Below are positions 9,223-18,355 of a stretch of 64,000 bases of DNA, piece by piece; positions within the stretch are counted from its first letter, which is position 1, and each line of letters begins with the position of its first letter. The stretch is from UBA3775 sp964584255 (lineage in GTDB: Bacteria > Bacillota > Clostridia > Lachnospirales > Lachnospiraceae): positions 219,136 to 283,135 of the forward strand of contig CAZOZM010000001.1 in assembly GCA_964584255.1 (NCBI GenBank). The letters are read 5' to 3'. The position numbers and the translations under genes are program-made. The notes below the pieces were generated by a model, which ran no database searches, had not been told where the DNA came from, and saw only the letters and a list, made by a program, of their open reading frames with translations.

Positions 9223-10728
9223 TTAGTCAAATTTCTTGTTTTTATGTTTTTTCCATCCCTTATATCCAAGGAATAGAACAAATAATATGATGATGCCGCC
9301 AAAGATCCAGTTGAAGTTTTCTTTAAGTACATCATTTCTGTATCTCTTGTAAGCGATTGAATAATATGACCTACTCATTCCAAGATCAAGATAGTGCATT
9401 GCCTTTTCATAATCTCCGTCATTGAGATAAGCTTTTCCGATACCGATATAAGCCTGCTCAAAGTTCTCATTGAGAGTAAGTACTTCTTTCCATTTATCAA
9501 CGGCCTGAGACTCATCACCATCATATCTGCATGCAACTGCTTCATTTATAAGCTGTCCATACTGTGTTGGTGAAAAGATTGTTACTTCATCACTGTTGAT
9601 ATCACATACAAGTCTCTGTGTAGCATTTGTTTCAATTGCTGCTGCAGACTGGAATGTTCCATCCTGAGTTCCTATACCACCATAAATGTAGAGGAGATTT
9701 CCTTCTGCATCATATGTAAATATACGTCCTCTGAGGTTATCAAGGAGAGAATACATTCCCTTACCACAATATACAACGTCCTTAATCTTGTTATATCCGC
9801 TGTACTTGTTAGCTGAACTTGCGCCGGCAAGAATATCACCACCGACATTCTGATTTGCACCTTTACGGATAACATCGCCACCCTTTGAGTTAAGTCTCAT
9901 GACAGCCTGCTGACCGGTAGTATCAATATAACTTGCATAGAGGAATCCATCATCATCAATGTCGATTCCTGTATACTCTGTCGGAATATACAATGAACCT
10001 TTAGCTCTCTGCGCCTTTGTTGATATTGTCTTCCAGAACTTCTGCCAAAGGCTGATTGATACTGTGATTGTACCAAAATATCCGTTGAATGTTCCATCTT
10101 TTTCAAGCTGGAGAATTCCCTGGAACTCGTTTTTGTTTATGATGTAAATTCTGTCTGCAGAATCCACACATACTTTAATAGGATTGAATGTATATCCTTC
10201 TTTAAGAATATCTGTTTCAAGCATTGAGCTGTCAAGGTGGCTGTCATATTCATACTCACCATCTTCGTTCAGCTTAAATATAAGAAGTCTCGAGTTACCT
10301 GTATCACAAATATAGAGATAACCCTTTTCTGTAGCATAAAGTCCCTGTGGACCGGAGAAGCTGTCCATCATACCTGTTTCAGTATTGTAGAAGTTCTTAA
10401 TTACACAGTCAAGGGTGTAATCTTTACCATTTACAACGATGATCTGGCTGTAAGAATAATCGCAAAGAAAAATCTTCTGACTTTCCTGCTCTACATACAA
10501 ATCATAAATTGAACCGATACTGTCTCCTGTTTCATCAAGTCCAAGTGAATTAGCTGAAATTGTTCCATTCGGAACATAGGCTGCAGGAGTATATACAACA
10601 TCTTCCCAGTAATCATAGTTATATGTAACATAAGGAAGTGTATCTGCTGCTGCAATTGATCCAAGACACATAGAAAGAATCAGAATAGTGATTATGAATC
10701 TGGACCAAAATGTCATCTTTGATTTCAT
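9223..10728 (-). CDS. NHL-type beta-propeller plus TPR protein with C-terminal membrane anchor
   Basis: 501 residues. An N-terminal signal-like helix (about 9-27) leads into repeated propeller strands (about 60-390) with NHL-like phrases such as SGPQGLYATEKGYLYICDTGNSRLLIF and GIDIDDDGFLYASYID. TPR-like helices follow (about 395-465: DESQAVDKWKEVLTLNENFEQAY, GKAYLNDGDYEKAMHYLDLG). A single membrane span (about 475-491) with a short lysine-rich cytoplasmic tail ends the protein. The propeller and TPRs should thus face outward. No catalytic motif is visible; the domains suggest protein or glycan binding. It sits between a permease gene (11 nt upstream) and the Yip1-like gene. Confidence 0.8.
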   Translation of the reverse strand: MKSKMTFWSRFIITILILSMCLGSIAAADTLPYVTYNYDYWEDVVYTPAAYVPNGTISANSLGLDETGDSIGSIYDLYVEQESQKIFLCDYSYSQIIVVNGKDYTLDCVIKNFYNTETGMMDSFSGPQGLYATEKGYLYICDTGNSRLLIFKLNEDGEYEYDSHLDSSMLETDILKEGYTFNPIKVCVDSADRIYIINKNEFQGILQLEKDGTFNGYFGTITVSISLWQKFWKTISTKAQRAKGSLYIPTEYTGIDIDDDGFLYASYIDTTGQQAVMRLNSKGGDVIRKGANQNVGGDILAGASSANKYSGYNKIKDVVYCGKGMYSLLDNLRGRIFTYDAEGNLLYIYGGIGTQDGTFQSAAAIETNATQRLVCDINSDEVTIFSPTQYGQLINEAVACRYDGDESQAVDKWKEVLTLNENFEQAYIGIGKAYLNDGDYEKAMHYLDLGMSRSYYSIAYKRYRNDVLKENFNWIFGGIIILFVLFLGYKGWKKHKNKKFD

Positions 10729-10739
10729 ATCGTACCCTC

Positions 10740-11633
10740 CTAATCTTTCATACCTGAGGATGTCATGGTTTCAATGATCTGAGACTGACAAATCAGGAAG
10801 AATGTAATTGGAATTAAGGCAATTACAAATGCTACGGCACACGCAACACCTGCTCTTGCTGCTCCACCACCTGCAATCTGATTGAGTGCAAACTGCATTG
10901 GCTTAAGTTTTTCACTTCTAAGGAACATACTACCTGTATTACCCCACATCTGCTGGAACTGAAGAACCGCAAGTGTAAGCCATGCAGGTTTAACGTTTGG
11001 CATGAAAATCTTCCAGAATACAACGAATTCAGAAGCACCATCAAGTTTTGCCGATTCCATAAGTGAATCCGGTATCTGCTCCATGAACTGCTTCATGAGG
11101 TAGAGACCCATACCATACTGCCATGATGGAAGAATCAGTGCCAGGTATGTATTGTTGATTCCCAAGAATGAAATAATCATGTAGTTAGGAATCTGAGTTA
11201 CGTTGTATGAGAACATCATGGAAAGTACAACAATACTGAAGAGAATGTCTTTTCCAGGAAATTTGTGCTTTGCGAGCGGATATGATGCAAGCGAAGCAAC
11301 AATAACATGTCCTACTGTACCAAATCCCGTAATGATTATTGTATTGAAGATGTATCTTGAGAATGGAACCCAAGAGTCACTCATTACGACGAAAAGGTCT
11401 TTAAAGTTATCCATTGTAGGATTCTTAACGAAAATTGTCTGTGGATACTGGAAAATTTCGTCAAGAGGTTTAAGTGCATTGTTTATCAGGATTACGAGTG
11501 GTAATGCCATGAAAACACCGCAGATAGTCATGAAGAAGAAGAGCAATCCGTTTCCTGCTGCGGAACGGTTGAGCTGTTTTTCACGATGGAAAAATCTTCT
11601 TTTAACACCTGTTTTTGCTTTTGTTTTTGCCAT
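10740..11633 (-). CDS. Sugar ABC transporter permease, MalG type (first pair)
   Basis: 297 residues from the ATG at 11633; a GTG at 11636 is also in frame, but the AGGTGAG site is better spaced for the ATG. The basic N-terminus (MAKTKAKTGVKRRFFHREK) is followed by six predicted membrane helices. The EAA loop is clear (LMESAKLDGASEFVVFWKIFMP). It is translationally linked to the upstream permease, whose TAG stop ends at 11636. The pair is likely fed by the large binding protein at 12582-15779. Confidence 0.93.
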   Translation of the reverse strand: MAKTKAKTGVKRRFFHREKQLNRSAAGNGLLFFFMTICGVFMALPLVILINNALKPLDEIFQYPQTIFVKNPTMDNFKDLFVVMSDSWVPFSRYIFNTIIITGFGTVGHVIVASLASYPLAKHKFPGKDILFSIVVLSMMFSYNVTQIPNYMIISFLGINNTYLALILPSWQYGMGLYLMKQFMEQIPDSLMESAKLDGASEFVVFWKIFMPNVKPAWLTLAVLQFQQMWGNTGSMFLRSEKLKPMQFALNQIAGGGAARAGVACAVAFVIALIPITFFLICQSQIIETMTSSGMKD

Positions 11634-11635
11634 CA

Positions 11636-12565
11636 CTACTCACCTACCCTTCTAAGGATTGCCTGAACAAGCTTATTGGATCCAACCATGAGAAGGAAAA
11701 GAACCGTTGCTATAGCAGATGCATAACCCATTTCAAAACGATATGTACCATAATCGATAAGGTGTGTAACGATCGTAGTACCCGCATAGTTTACAGAAGG
11801 ATTACCTGCAAGTTGAATAGATATATCGCCTACCGCAAATGACTGTGTAATCTGCATTACGGCACCGAACAAGAGCTGCGGTTTCATTGCCGGAAGGGTT
11901 ACATACCATAATTCCTGCCATCTGTTCTTAATTCCGTCCATGGCTGCCGCTTCATACATTGACTTATCAATAGTCTGAAGACCGGCAATAAATGAAAGGA
12001 AACCGGTACCAAGAGAAAGCCAAAGCTGAACCACGATAAGACATGGCATTACGAGATTTTCTGTCTGGAACCAAAGAACTGCAGTATCTTCTAATCCCCA
12101 TTTAATAAGAAAAGAGTTCAAATAACCGTAACGGTCAGAACTGAGAATAAGTGACCATACATAATATGCGTTACCGCAAATAGATGGTGCATAGAAGATC
12201 AGAGTAAGGAAAGCTCTGAACTTTCCATGGAACTCGTTAATTATCCATGCGAACAGGAGACACATCAGATATGATATAGGTCCTGTTATAACTGCAAAAA
12301 GCAATGTGTTCTTAAGAGCTATGAGGAAAATCTCATCGTCAAGAAACATCTTTGCATAGTTGTTAAATCCAACCCATGATGGGAAGCTTAACATATCAAA
12401 ATAAGTAAAACTGAGTACTATAGATGCAATTACCGGCAAAACCGTAAAGAAGAAGAATAAAATAAAGTATGGAGCAATCATTGCATAACATGCTCTGCTT
12501 TTGTATATCTTCTGCTTTAATGTAAGCTTATGAACTATAGGCTTTGAACTAACTTCAGAATCCAT
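11636..12565 (-). CDS. Sugar ABC transporter permease, MalF/UgpA type (first pair)
   Basis: 309 residues with six predicted membrane segments. The typical entry motif YAMIAPYFILFFFFTVLPVIASI and the EAA loop YEAAAMDGIKNRWQELWYVTLPAMKP are present. It follows the large solute-binding gene by 16 nt and overlaps the ribosome-binding region of the next permease, so the two membrane subunits are made together. The order binding protein, UgpA-like, UgpE-like is the classic importer order. Confidence 0.93.
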   Translation of the reverse strand: MDSEVSSKPIVHKLTLKQKIYKSRACYAMIAPYFILFFFFTVLPVIASIVLSFTYFDMLSFPSWVGFNNYAKMFLDDEIFLIALKNTLLFAVITGPISYLMCLLFAWIINEFHGKFRAFLTLIFYAPSICGNAYYVWSLILSSDRYGYLNSFLIKWGLEDTAVLWFQTENLVMPCLIVVQLWLSLGTGFLSFIAGLQTIDKSMYEAAAMDGIKNRWQELWYVTLPAMKPQLLFGAVMQITQSFAVGDISIQLAGNPSVNYAGTTIVTHLIDYGTYRFEMGYASAIATVLFLLMVGSNKLVQAILRRVGE

Positions 12566-12581
12566 ATTTTATTCCTCCTCC

Positions 12582-15500
12582 CTAATCAAGATTAAGTTCA
12601 CTACGTTTTGTAGCAATTTCTTCATTAATATATGTTATACGGTCAGTAAGTTCCTCTCTTGGAGTTGATGAGTCCGTATCTGCTGTTACAGCGAAGAATG
12701 CATTGTTGATATAACGGAATGTCATGTAGCTTCCTGCAACCTGTCTGATTCCTCTGACAGTACTACGCTGGTCATTAATTGTACTTGTAAAATCAACCGG
12801 ATAACCAATCTGCTGGAATGCTTCGATGTTAGCCGTAGGAACCTTTGCGGATGAACCGTTAATTGATTCCATTTCATGTGAGTACTGAACCTGAGTTTCT
12901 GCAGATGTCCACCACTTAAGGAATTCCCATGCAGAATCTTTATCTTCACATGATGACATGATAATACAAGCAGAACCTACACTTGCAATTTCATGATCAA
13001 TATATGTTTCACCCTTCTTTGCAACTACATTACCTTCAGAATCATAAACAGTTGACTCTGCTACTTTTTCAGTTCCCGGAACCTGAGTAACTCCCCAGAG
13101 ACCGTTAATATCAGGTGCTGATACCTGAAGTGTATTATAGTAACCAAAGTTGTAGATAATGATTGGAGCTTCACCTGTTCTGAATCTCTGCTCAACGTTA
13201 GTTGTCTTATCTACGCCATAGTCTGTATACCACTTACAGTACTGTGTAAATGAATTGATTGCTTCTTCTGAATCAAGTAATGATGCAGAACCTTCATCAT
13301 TATAGTACTCTCCACCATTTTGGAGCAGGAACATAAGGAAGATTTCTTCACCCGGCAGCATTCCGAGATCCATGTTATTCTGACTCATTACTGTAAGACA
13401 TGTAATCATCTCTTCCCATGTCTCAGGAATCTCAAGTCCGAGTTCTTTAAGGATGTCCTTTCTGTAGAACATAACAAGAAAAGTCTGATTACATGGAAGC
13501 GCATATGTTGATATTGAACCATCCTTGTTAATATACTGATATGCTTCATATGAGCTGTCATCAAATCTTGTAAGAACTTCATCAAGATCATCAAAGTTTG
13601 AAAGATCATAAACAGCACCACGAAGACCATAGTTTACCGGAAGGTCATAGTTTACTTCAATTGCAACGTCAGGTCCCTGTCCTGCAAGAGTTGCCTGAAG
13701 AAGTGTATTGATATCAACGAGCATTACAGTAACATTGATATTATATTCGCTTGTAAAGTTTTCTGAAATCATAGACTTGATAACTGATGACTGATCTCTT
13801 CCTGTACCTACCCAAAGAACAAGTTCAGGTATTTCCTCATCCGGATCAGATGTATCACCAACGATATCATAGTCAATTATAAATGAATAATACAGTCTCT
13901 TCATCTCATGAGTAAACTTCTTAAAGAAGTTGTTTGAGATATGTTCATTCTTTTCTCCATCAGGAATTATGTAAATGGAATCAAGTGCAAGAGGCTGTCC
14001 GATAACGTCAGCAATCCAGGTACCGCATGCACGGACGTTTGTTCTGTAATCAGAAACTACCTTTACAAAATACTCATTATCTTCGATTATTTCATCAAGC
14101 TGAGTATACATTGTGGTAAGAGCACGTTCTTTATCACTTCCCTGTCCTACAAGAGCTTCAAACTCATCAATAATCTTTCCAAGCTTTTCTCTTGCTGCTA
14201 TAAGTTCATCAGTTAATCCCGGAAGTGACTCTTCTACTGAGTAATCACGCCACACGTCAGGTGACGTACCTGTTACACAGATTACTTCACGATAAATCTT
14301 ATTAAGATCATCAGTTACATCTGAAACTTCACCTACGATTTTTCCGAAATCACCGAGTACAACTGACATACGGAGTTTGTGACTTCCCTTTGTAAGATAA
14401 ATCCTGTAAGGATTGTTGTCACTGTCACCAAGTGTTTCATAGTACCATGTACTTTCATAATTGAAACCATATTCATTAAATTCCTCAAAAGGAACTTCAC
14501 CATCAATCATGATTTTACGTGATACATATACACCCTTTGTAAAGTTCTGCTTGCAAAGGAGTTCAATATTGTAGAAACCGTCTGCTTCTACTTCAAAGTC
14601 CCATTCAAGCCAATCACCGATAAGTCTCCAGGAGTTACCGCCGATTGTATTGTTAAGCATTAACTTTGCACTGTAAGGTCTTACTGCTGCAGATGACTGA
14701 TCCTGCTGTGGATAGAGCATCTGTGATGATTTAAGTGATGCATTTTCAGCCTGAATTGTTACCACATCAGTTCCTGCTGAAGAATCGTTCTTAGAAGAGT
14801 TCTGATTTACATATTCATTATATGAAACAGATTCCTTAATCTGGCCGAGCTTGATATTGTAAAGCACAACCTGTTCAGTTATTGAATAGAGAGTGATTGT
14901 ATGCTTACCTTCTTCAAGATAAATACCAAGTTCTTTTGAGTAATATCCCTGTGCATCATATAAGTAAGAACTCTGCCAGTCATGTACCTCTACCTGTGAT
15001 ACCTTAAGGTCATTTCCCTGATTATCCTTATTCCATTCAACATTACCAAGCTCGTCAGTCACGAAACTTCCGTCACTGTTTGTAGGTGCGGATGTCTTCT
15101 TGTTATCCCACATACGCTTAAGCTCGATATTTGTAAGCTCTGAATAAGGAAGTTCTCCATCAATGAATACGGCTCTTCTGATATTGGAGTTCTTGGACTC
15201 AATATTGTAATAGCCGAGGTTTATATAATATAAACCTGATTCAGGAACATCAATTTCGAAGTCAACAAAACCTGTTTCATCAAGAAGAAGTGATTCCTTG
15301 TATTTTGTAAAATCACCGTAAGGATTGTTGTCTCCATACACTTCTTTAGGATATGAGGAAGTATTAACTACTTCAGGTTCCATACCCTCAAAGTGGTTTG
15401 CTGCATTAAATGCGTCAACTGCAGAAAATTCAATCTCTGATTTAGCTGATGCACTGCTGTGTGCTGACAAGTATTCTTCATATGTAAGAGTGCCTTCATC

Positions 15501-15779
15501 GATATTGTAGTAATCAAGAATCTGCTTATAGTAGTCATGATCACACTGTGAAGGATCGATTTTTGAATCCTCAACCGAATCAGCGTCTTCATCAGAAGAA
15601 TCAGAAGTTTCGTCAGACAAATCTTCATCCGGATTTCCAGCATTATCCGAAGAAGCGTCATTCGCATCGGCAGATACTTCAGTATCTTTAGCCGGTTCCG
15701 CCAATGCCGTGGTCTGCATTAACATCGCTGCAACAAGTGCAGATGCGATAACACGTTTCAAAAGAACTTTTGCGTGCAT
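12582..15779 (-). CDS. Giant secreted solute-binding protein with N-terminal beta-sandwich modules
   Basis: 1065 residues, over twice the usual length of about 420-550. GGAGG lies 7 nt before the ATG. The signal peptide (about 1-27, ending TTALA) looks like a signal peptidase I type with no lipobox Cys, so the protein is not obviously lipid-anchored. An acidic linker (about 35-80) precedes two regions resembling CBM6/35-like jelly rolls (about 125-315 and 340-500; note VTIQAENASLK, GDWLEWDFEVEADGFYNIEL and DGEVPF). A helical segment (about 515-640) follows, then a family 1 sugar-binding fold (about 650-1050; ELVLWVGTGRD, LAGQGPDVAIEVNYDLPV, LKELGLEIPETWEEM, SAWEFLKWWTSAETQ). It likely captures a polymer-derived oligosaccharide at the surface and feeds the permeases that follow. 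Domain assignment of the N-terminal half is by eye. Confidence 0.85.
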   Translation of the reverse strand: MHAKVLLKRVIASALVAAMLMQTTALAEPAKDTEVSADANDASSDNAGNPDEDLSDETSDSSDEDADSVEDSKIDPSQCDHDYYKQILDYYNIDEGTLTYEEYLSAHSSASAKSEIEFSAVDAFNAANHFEGMEPEVVNTSSYPKEVYGDNNPYGDFTKYKESLLLDETGFVDFEIDVPESGLYYINLGYYNIESKNSNIRRAVFIDGELPYSELTNIELKRMWDNKKTSAPTNSDGSFVTDELGNVEWNKDNQGNDLKVSQVEVHDWQSSYLYDAQGYYSKELGIYLEEGKHTITLYSITEQVVLYNIKLGQIKESVSYNEYVNQNSSKNDSSAGTDVVTIQAENASLKSSQMLYPQQDQSSAAVRPYSAKLMLNNTIGGNSWRLIGDWLEWDFEVEADGFYNIELLCKQNFTKGVYVSRKIMIDGEVPFEEFNEYGFNYESTWYYETLGDSDNNPYRIYLTKGSHKLRMSVVLGDFGKIVGEVSDVTDDLNKIYREVICVTGTSPDVWRDYSVEESLPGLTDELIAAREKLGKIIDEFEALVGQGSDKERALTTMYTQLDEIIEDNEYFVKVVSDYRTNVRACGTWIADVIGQPLALDSIYIIPDGEKNEHISNNFFKKFTHEMKRLYYSFIIDYDIVGDTSDPDEEIPELVLWVGTGRDQSSVIKSMISENFTSEYNINVTVMLVDINTLLQATLAGQGPDVAIEVNYDLPVNYGLRGAVYDLSNFDDLDEVLTRFDDSSYEAYQYINKDGSISTYALPCNQTFLVMFYRKDILKELGLEIPETWEEMITCLTVMSQNNMDLGMLPGEEIFLMFLLQNGGEYYNDEGSASLLDSEEAINSFTQYCKWYTDYGVDKTTNVEQRFRTGEAPIIIYNFGYYNTLQVSAPDINGLWGVTQVPGTEKVAESTVYDSEGNVVAKKGETYIDHEIASVGSACIIMSSCEDKDSAWEFLKWWTSAETQVQYSHEMESINGSSAKVPTANIEAFQQIGYPVDFTSTINDQRSTVRGIRQVAGSYMTFRYINNAFFAVTADTDSSTPREELTDRITYINEEIATKRSELNLD

Positions 15780-15802
15780 ATAAACCTCCTTAAGTTACTA
15801 TG

Positions 15803-16438
15803 TTACTCATCATACCATTTTTCCTCTCCAGCAGAAGGTTCAGGTATGTATTTTTTAAATATGTTTTCTATTAAATAAGATACCACCATGCAGCATGCTC
15901 CCGGAACAAAAAGTGCTGAAACCGGCACACATACAATAGTTAAAATCATAAGACAGTCACAGATTACAATTCCTATTGTATAAGGAAGATGTTTGAATGC
16001 AATAAAAAAGCAAAACTTAACCATTTCCTTAAATGATAATTTAAATCTCGAGATTGCAGGGAATACATAAACTGCCACAGAAACAAACATCACGAGGATA
16101 ACAATACATAAATTCATGTTAAAGACTGATGTTTTTGTCGCCTTACCCTTCCATACAACAATATCAATGATTAAAATCACGAAAACAAGAATCATAAGCA
16201 GTGTATACGGAATTGTTTTTTTTAAATTCTGCTTAAAGCAATTCCAAAAAGACTTTCCCATACTGCTTCTTTCATGTCTTACGGTTTTCACTATTCCATA
16301 ATAGAAGGCTGCGGTAGACGCTCCAAAAGTAAAGACCGGTAAAGAAAAGATAATCCAGAGAACAGTCAGTAACACTACCCTTCCGCACTTATCCAAAAAA
16401 GAAATAAGAGGACCATCCAAACTAAAAAAAGAACCCAT
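15803..16438 (-). CDS. YesL-like (DUF624) membrane protein
   Basis: 211 residues from the ATG at 16438, with GGAAGG 8 nt upstream; an upstream TTG at 16456 is less likely. About five hydrophobic segments are present. The start MGSFFSLDGPLISFLDKCGRVVLLTVLWIIFSLPVFTFGAS is typical of YesL/DUF624 proteins, which are usually encoded beside rhamnogalacturonan or other oligosaccharide importers of the LplB type. The function of the family is unproven. It is the first gene of the operon, 23 nt before the large binding protein. Confidence 0.85.
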   Translation of the reverse strand: MGSFFSLDGPLISFLDKCGRVVLLTVLWIIFSLPVFTFGASTAAFYYGIVKTVRHERSSMGKSFWNCFKQNLKKTIPYTLLMILVFVILIIDIVVWKGKATKTSVFNMNLCIVILVMFVSVAVYVFPAISRFKLSFKEMVKFCFFIAFKHLPYTIGIVICDCLMILTIVCVPVSALFVPGACCMVVSYLIENIFKKYIPEPSAGEEKWYDE

Positions 16439-16544
16439 TTTTAACCTTCCATTCAAATAAATTTGGGCATTTCATTACAGAAATAACCAATCTTTTTTTT
16501 TCAAATACACCTACTAATGGACATAGTGAAACATATTCTATAGA

Positions 16545-16573
16545 ATGATACCATATGATTTGGTAATATGCAA
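16545..16573 (-). promoter_or_regulatory. Promoter of the nine-gene import operon, overlapping two palindromes
   Basis: On the minus strand TTGCAT (16573-16568), 17 nt, TATCAT (16550-16545). An imperfect palindrome ACCATATGATTTGGT occupies the spacer (16550-16564), and a perfect 12-bp palindrome ATTCTATAGAAT (16535-16546) covers the predicted start site. Both are possible operators. The leader to the ATG at 16438 is about 100 nt. The remaining gap, 16574-16841, is AT-rich and shows no gene. Confidence 0.6.
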
Positions 16574-16841
16574 CAATTTATAGCGAATTTTTCATTCAAA
16601 ATTACTACATATTGTTTAATTCAGCCATATTAAATAGGTTTTTACAACTTTTAATTGCAATCATACAATTTAATCATTCATCCATTTTTTCGACTTACGC
16701 ACAGACAAGATGAATATTACAGTAAAATCTGTCTTTAGAAGAAATCTGTCTTTTTTTCTTTATAACTGTCAAAAAAAACCGATGAAATATAAAAATTGTA
16801 CCGGTTTAATTCTTTTAACTGCAATTACTGTTTCAGAGCAA

Positions 16842-16883
16842 AACTCCGCAGCATCAGAGTATACGTCTGACACATGCGGAGTT
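16842..16883 (-). terminator. Putative terminator after the glycosidase operon
   Basis: A long hairpin with outer arms AACTCCGCA/TGCGGAGTT and inner arms TCAGA/TCTGA lies 10 nt after the stop codon at 16893. On the minus strand the stem is followed by TTTTGCTCTG, a short T run. It separates the glycosidase genes from the import operon promoter. Confidence 0.7.
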
Positions 16884-16892
16884 CAAAATGTC

Positions 16893-18341
16893 TTATCTCA
16901 CAATAGGATTGTATTTAATTCTTATTGTAGGAAGCTTAGGCATCTCATAATAGTAATTCATCTGCCAGTCATCACCCTGTTCAGGCTTGTTTTCTCCATC
17001 GGCCGGAGGAGCAAAAAACTTAAGAGTTGTATCATAGGCTTCTTTCACATCCTTATTGAAAAATGCTGAAGAAAGATCGATACACTTTGCTCCCGGTGCT
17101 TTATAAAACCATTCACCGTCAATTTCCATCATAAGATTGGCATCAACAAGCTCTTCGTCAAAATAAGCTTCAAAAAATACAGGTTTTGATTCAATATGAA
17201 GATTAACTGCAATACCTTCCGAGTCTTCAAATGATCCCCATCTTAATTTCTTAGGGAATACTGTTTCTTCACCGATTGTCATCTTTGGTGAGAAGAAATC
17301 TTCATGAATCATTTCTCTGTAAGTATCCATAAGAGGCTGTCTGATACCTACTGATGAATTATTAGGATCTTCAATTTCAAGACCAAGTCTTCCTCTGTCT
17401 CTGAACATATACATTGTAAATGCTGAAAGCCAGTTATCTTCATCTTTTTCAAGAAGATCTGCAAATTCCCTGAACATTGCAGCCTGGTCATATGGTCCTG
17501 TTACATCTGCATCTGCATTAAGTTCGGAAAGAACCATAGGCTTATATATTCCATTATTTACAAAAGCATATCTTTCATAAGACTTTTTGCACATATTATA
17601 TATATCAGCCACCTTTGATCTTGAAAAAGTATTTCCGCCTTCCTCAGCCACATCAACCGGCCATCCCCAATGAAGTGCCATGTATCTGTCTACAGAAACA
17701 ATATCTGTTTTTCTTGCTGCACCCGCAAAAATGTCTTCCATTTCCATTTTTTCATCATCCGGATTTTTGCATCCGTCAAGACAGAGAATAAGCTTGCAGT
17801 TCTTTGCTTCTCTGTGGAAAACGTCACAAACATGCTCAAAGAATGCTGCAACCTGTTCATAACTTGCTCTCTTATTAAAGCTAAACCAGTTTCCGGTTGC
17901 TTCATGATTTACTCTGACAAGAACACGTCCAAACTTCTCAAGATCCTTGCAAATTGCAACAAGATGATCATCCGATACAAAAGGATCAATTGTTAATGTA
18001 AGACAAACATCCTGACCGTGTCTTCTTACATCTCTCATATATGTAAAAGGCTCGTCATTAAGATTGCCATTGAGACCACCCTTGTATGTAAAATAGTCAT
18101 CATAAGGATAATCCCAGACATCTGTAATATCATCATGTGAATGAGCATCATGAGCTCTTACCGGCCATCCCTCATCATTAGGATAATAGCAATACATAAG
18201 ATTGATACATCTGTGTGGTCTTCCCAACTGACGTAAAATATAATCCTGGTCTACATATTCGCCTCTTTCGCTGCCGTCAGTAAGATCAACAGCTGTTTTT
18301 GCAGGTCCCATATGTACTGATTTTACTATATACTTGTCCAT
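16893..18341 (-). CDS. Cytoplasmic GH26-like (clan GH-A) glycosidase, substrate unknown
   Basis: 482 residues, no signal peptide, GGAGG 7 nt before the ATG. The segment VRVNHEATGNWFSFN (about 142-156) mirrors the GH26 acid/base motif, an HE pair followed by G.WF, putting the candidate acid/base at E147. KPMVLSELNAD carries a candidate nucleophile at E273. Between them is SVDRYMALHWGWP, typical of a barrel strand-loop. The C-terminal region (about 360-480) looks like a beta-sandwich. It is 14 nt downstream of the alpha-xylosidase-like gene, and both act on sugars inside the cell. GH26 includes mannanases and beta-1,3-xylanases; the exact activity cannot be inferred, and another GH-A family is possible. 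Confidence 0.65.
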   Translation of the reverse strand: MDKYIVKSVHMGPAKTAVDLTDGSERGEYVDQDYILRQLGRPHRCINLMYCYYPNDEGWPVRAHDAHSHDDITDVWDYPYDDYFTYKGGLNGNLNDEPFTYMRDVRRHGQDVCLTLTIDPFVSDDHLVAICKDLEKFGRVLVRVNHEATGNWFSFNKRASYEQVAAFFEHVCDVFHREAKNCKLILCLDGCKNPDDEKMEMEDIFAGAARKTDIVSVDRYMALHWGWPVDVAEEGGNTFSRSKVADIYNMCKKSYERYAFVNNGIYKPMVLSELNADADVTGPYDQAAMFREFADLLEKDEDNWLSAFTMYMFRDRGRLGLEIEDPNNSSVGIRQPLMDTYREMIHEDFFSPKMTIGEETVFPKKLRWGSFEDSEGIAVNLHIESKPVFFEAYFDEELVDANLMMEIDGEWFYKAPGAKCIDLSSAFFNKDVKEAYDTTLKFFAPPADGENKPEQGDDWQMNYYYEMPKLPTIRIKYNPIVR

Positions 18342-18355
18342 TTTGCCTCCAAATA

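Noticed and set aside
11203..11655. 150-codon + strand ORF
   Set aside because: Antisense shadow of a permease gene; composition unlike a real protein.
16710..17069. 119-codon + strand ORF reading into the GH26-like gene
   Set aside because: Its second half is antisense to a real gene and it spans a terminator hairpin; no ribosome site.
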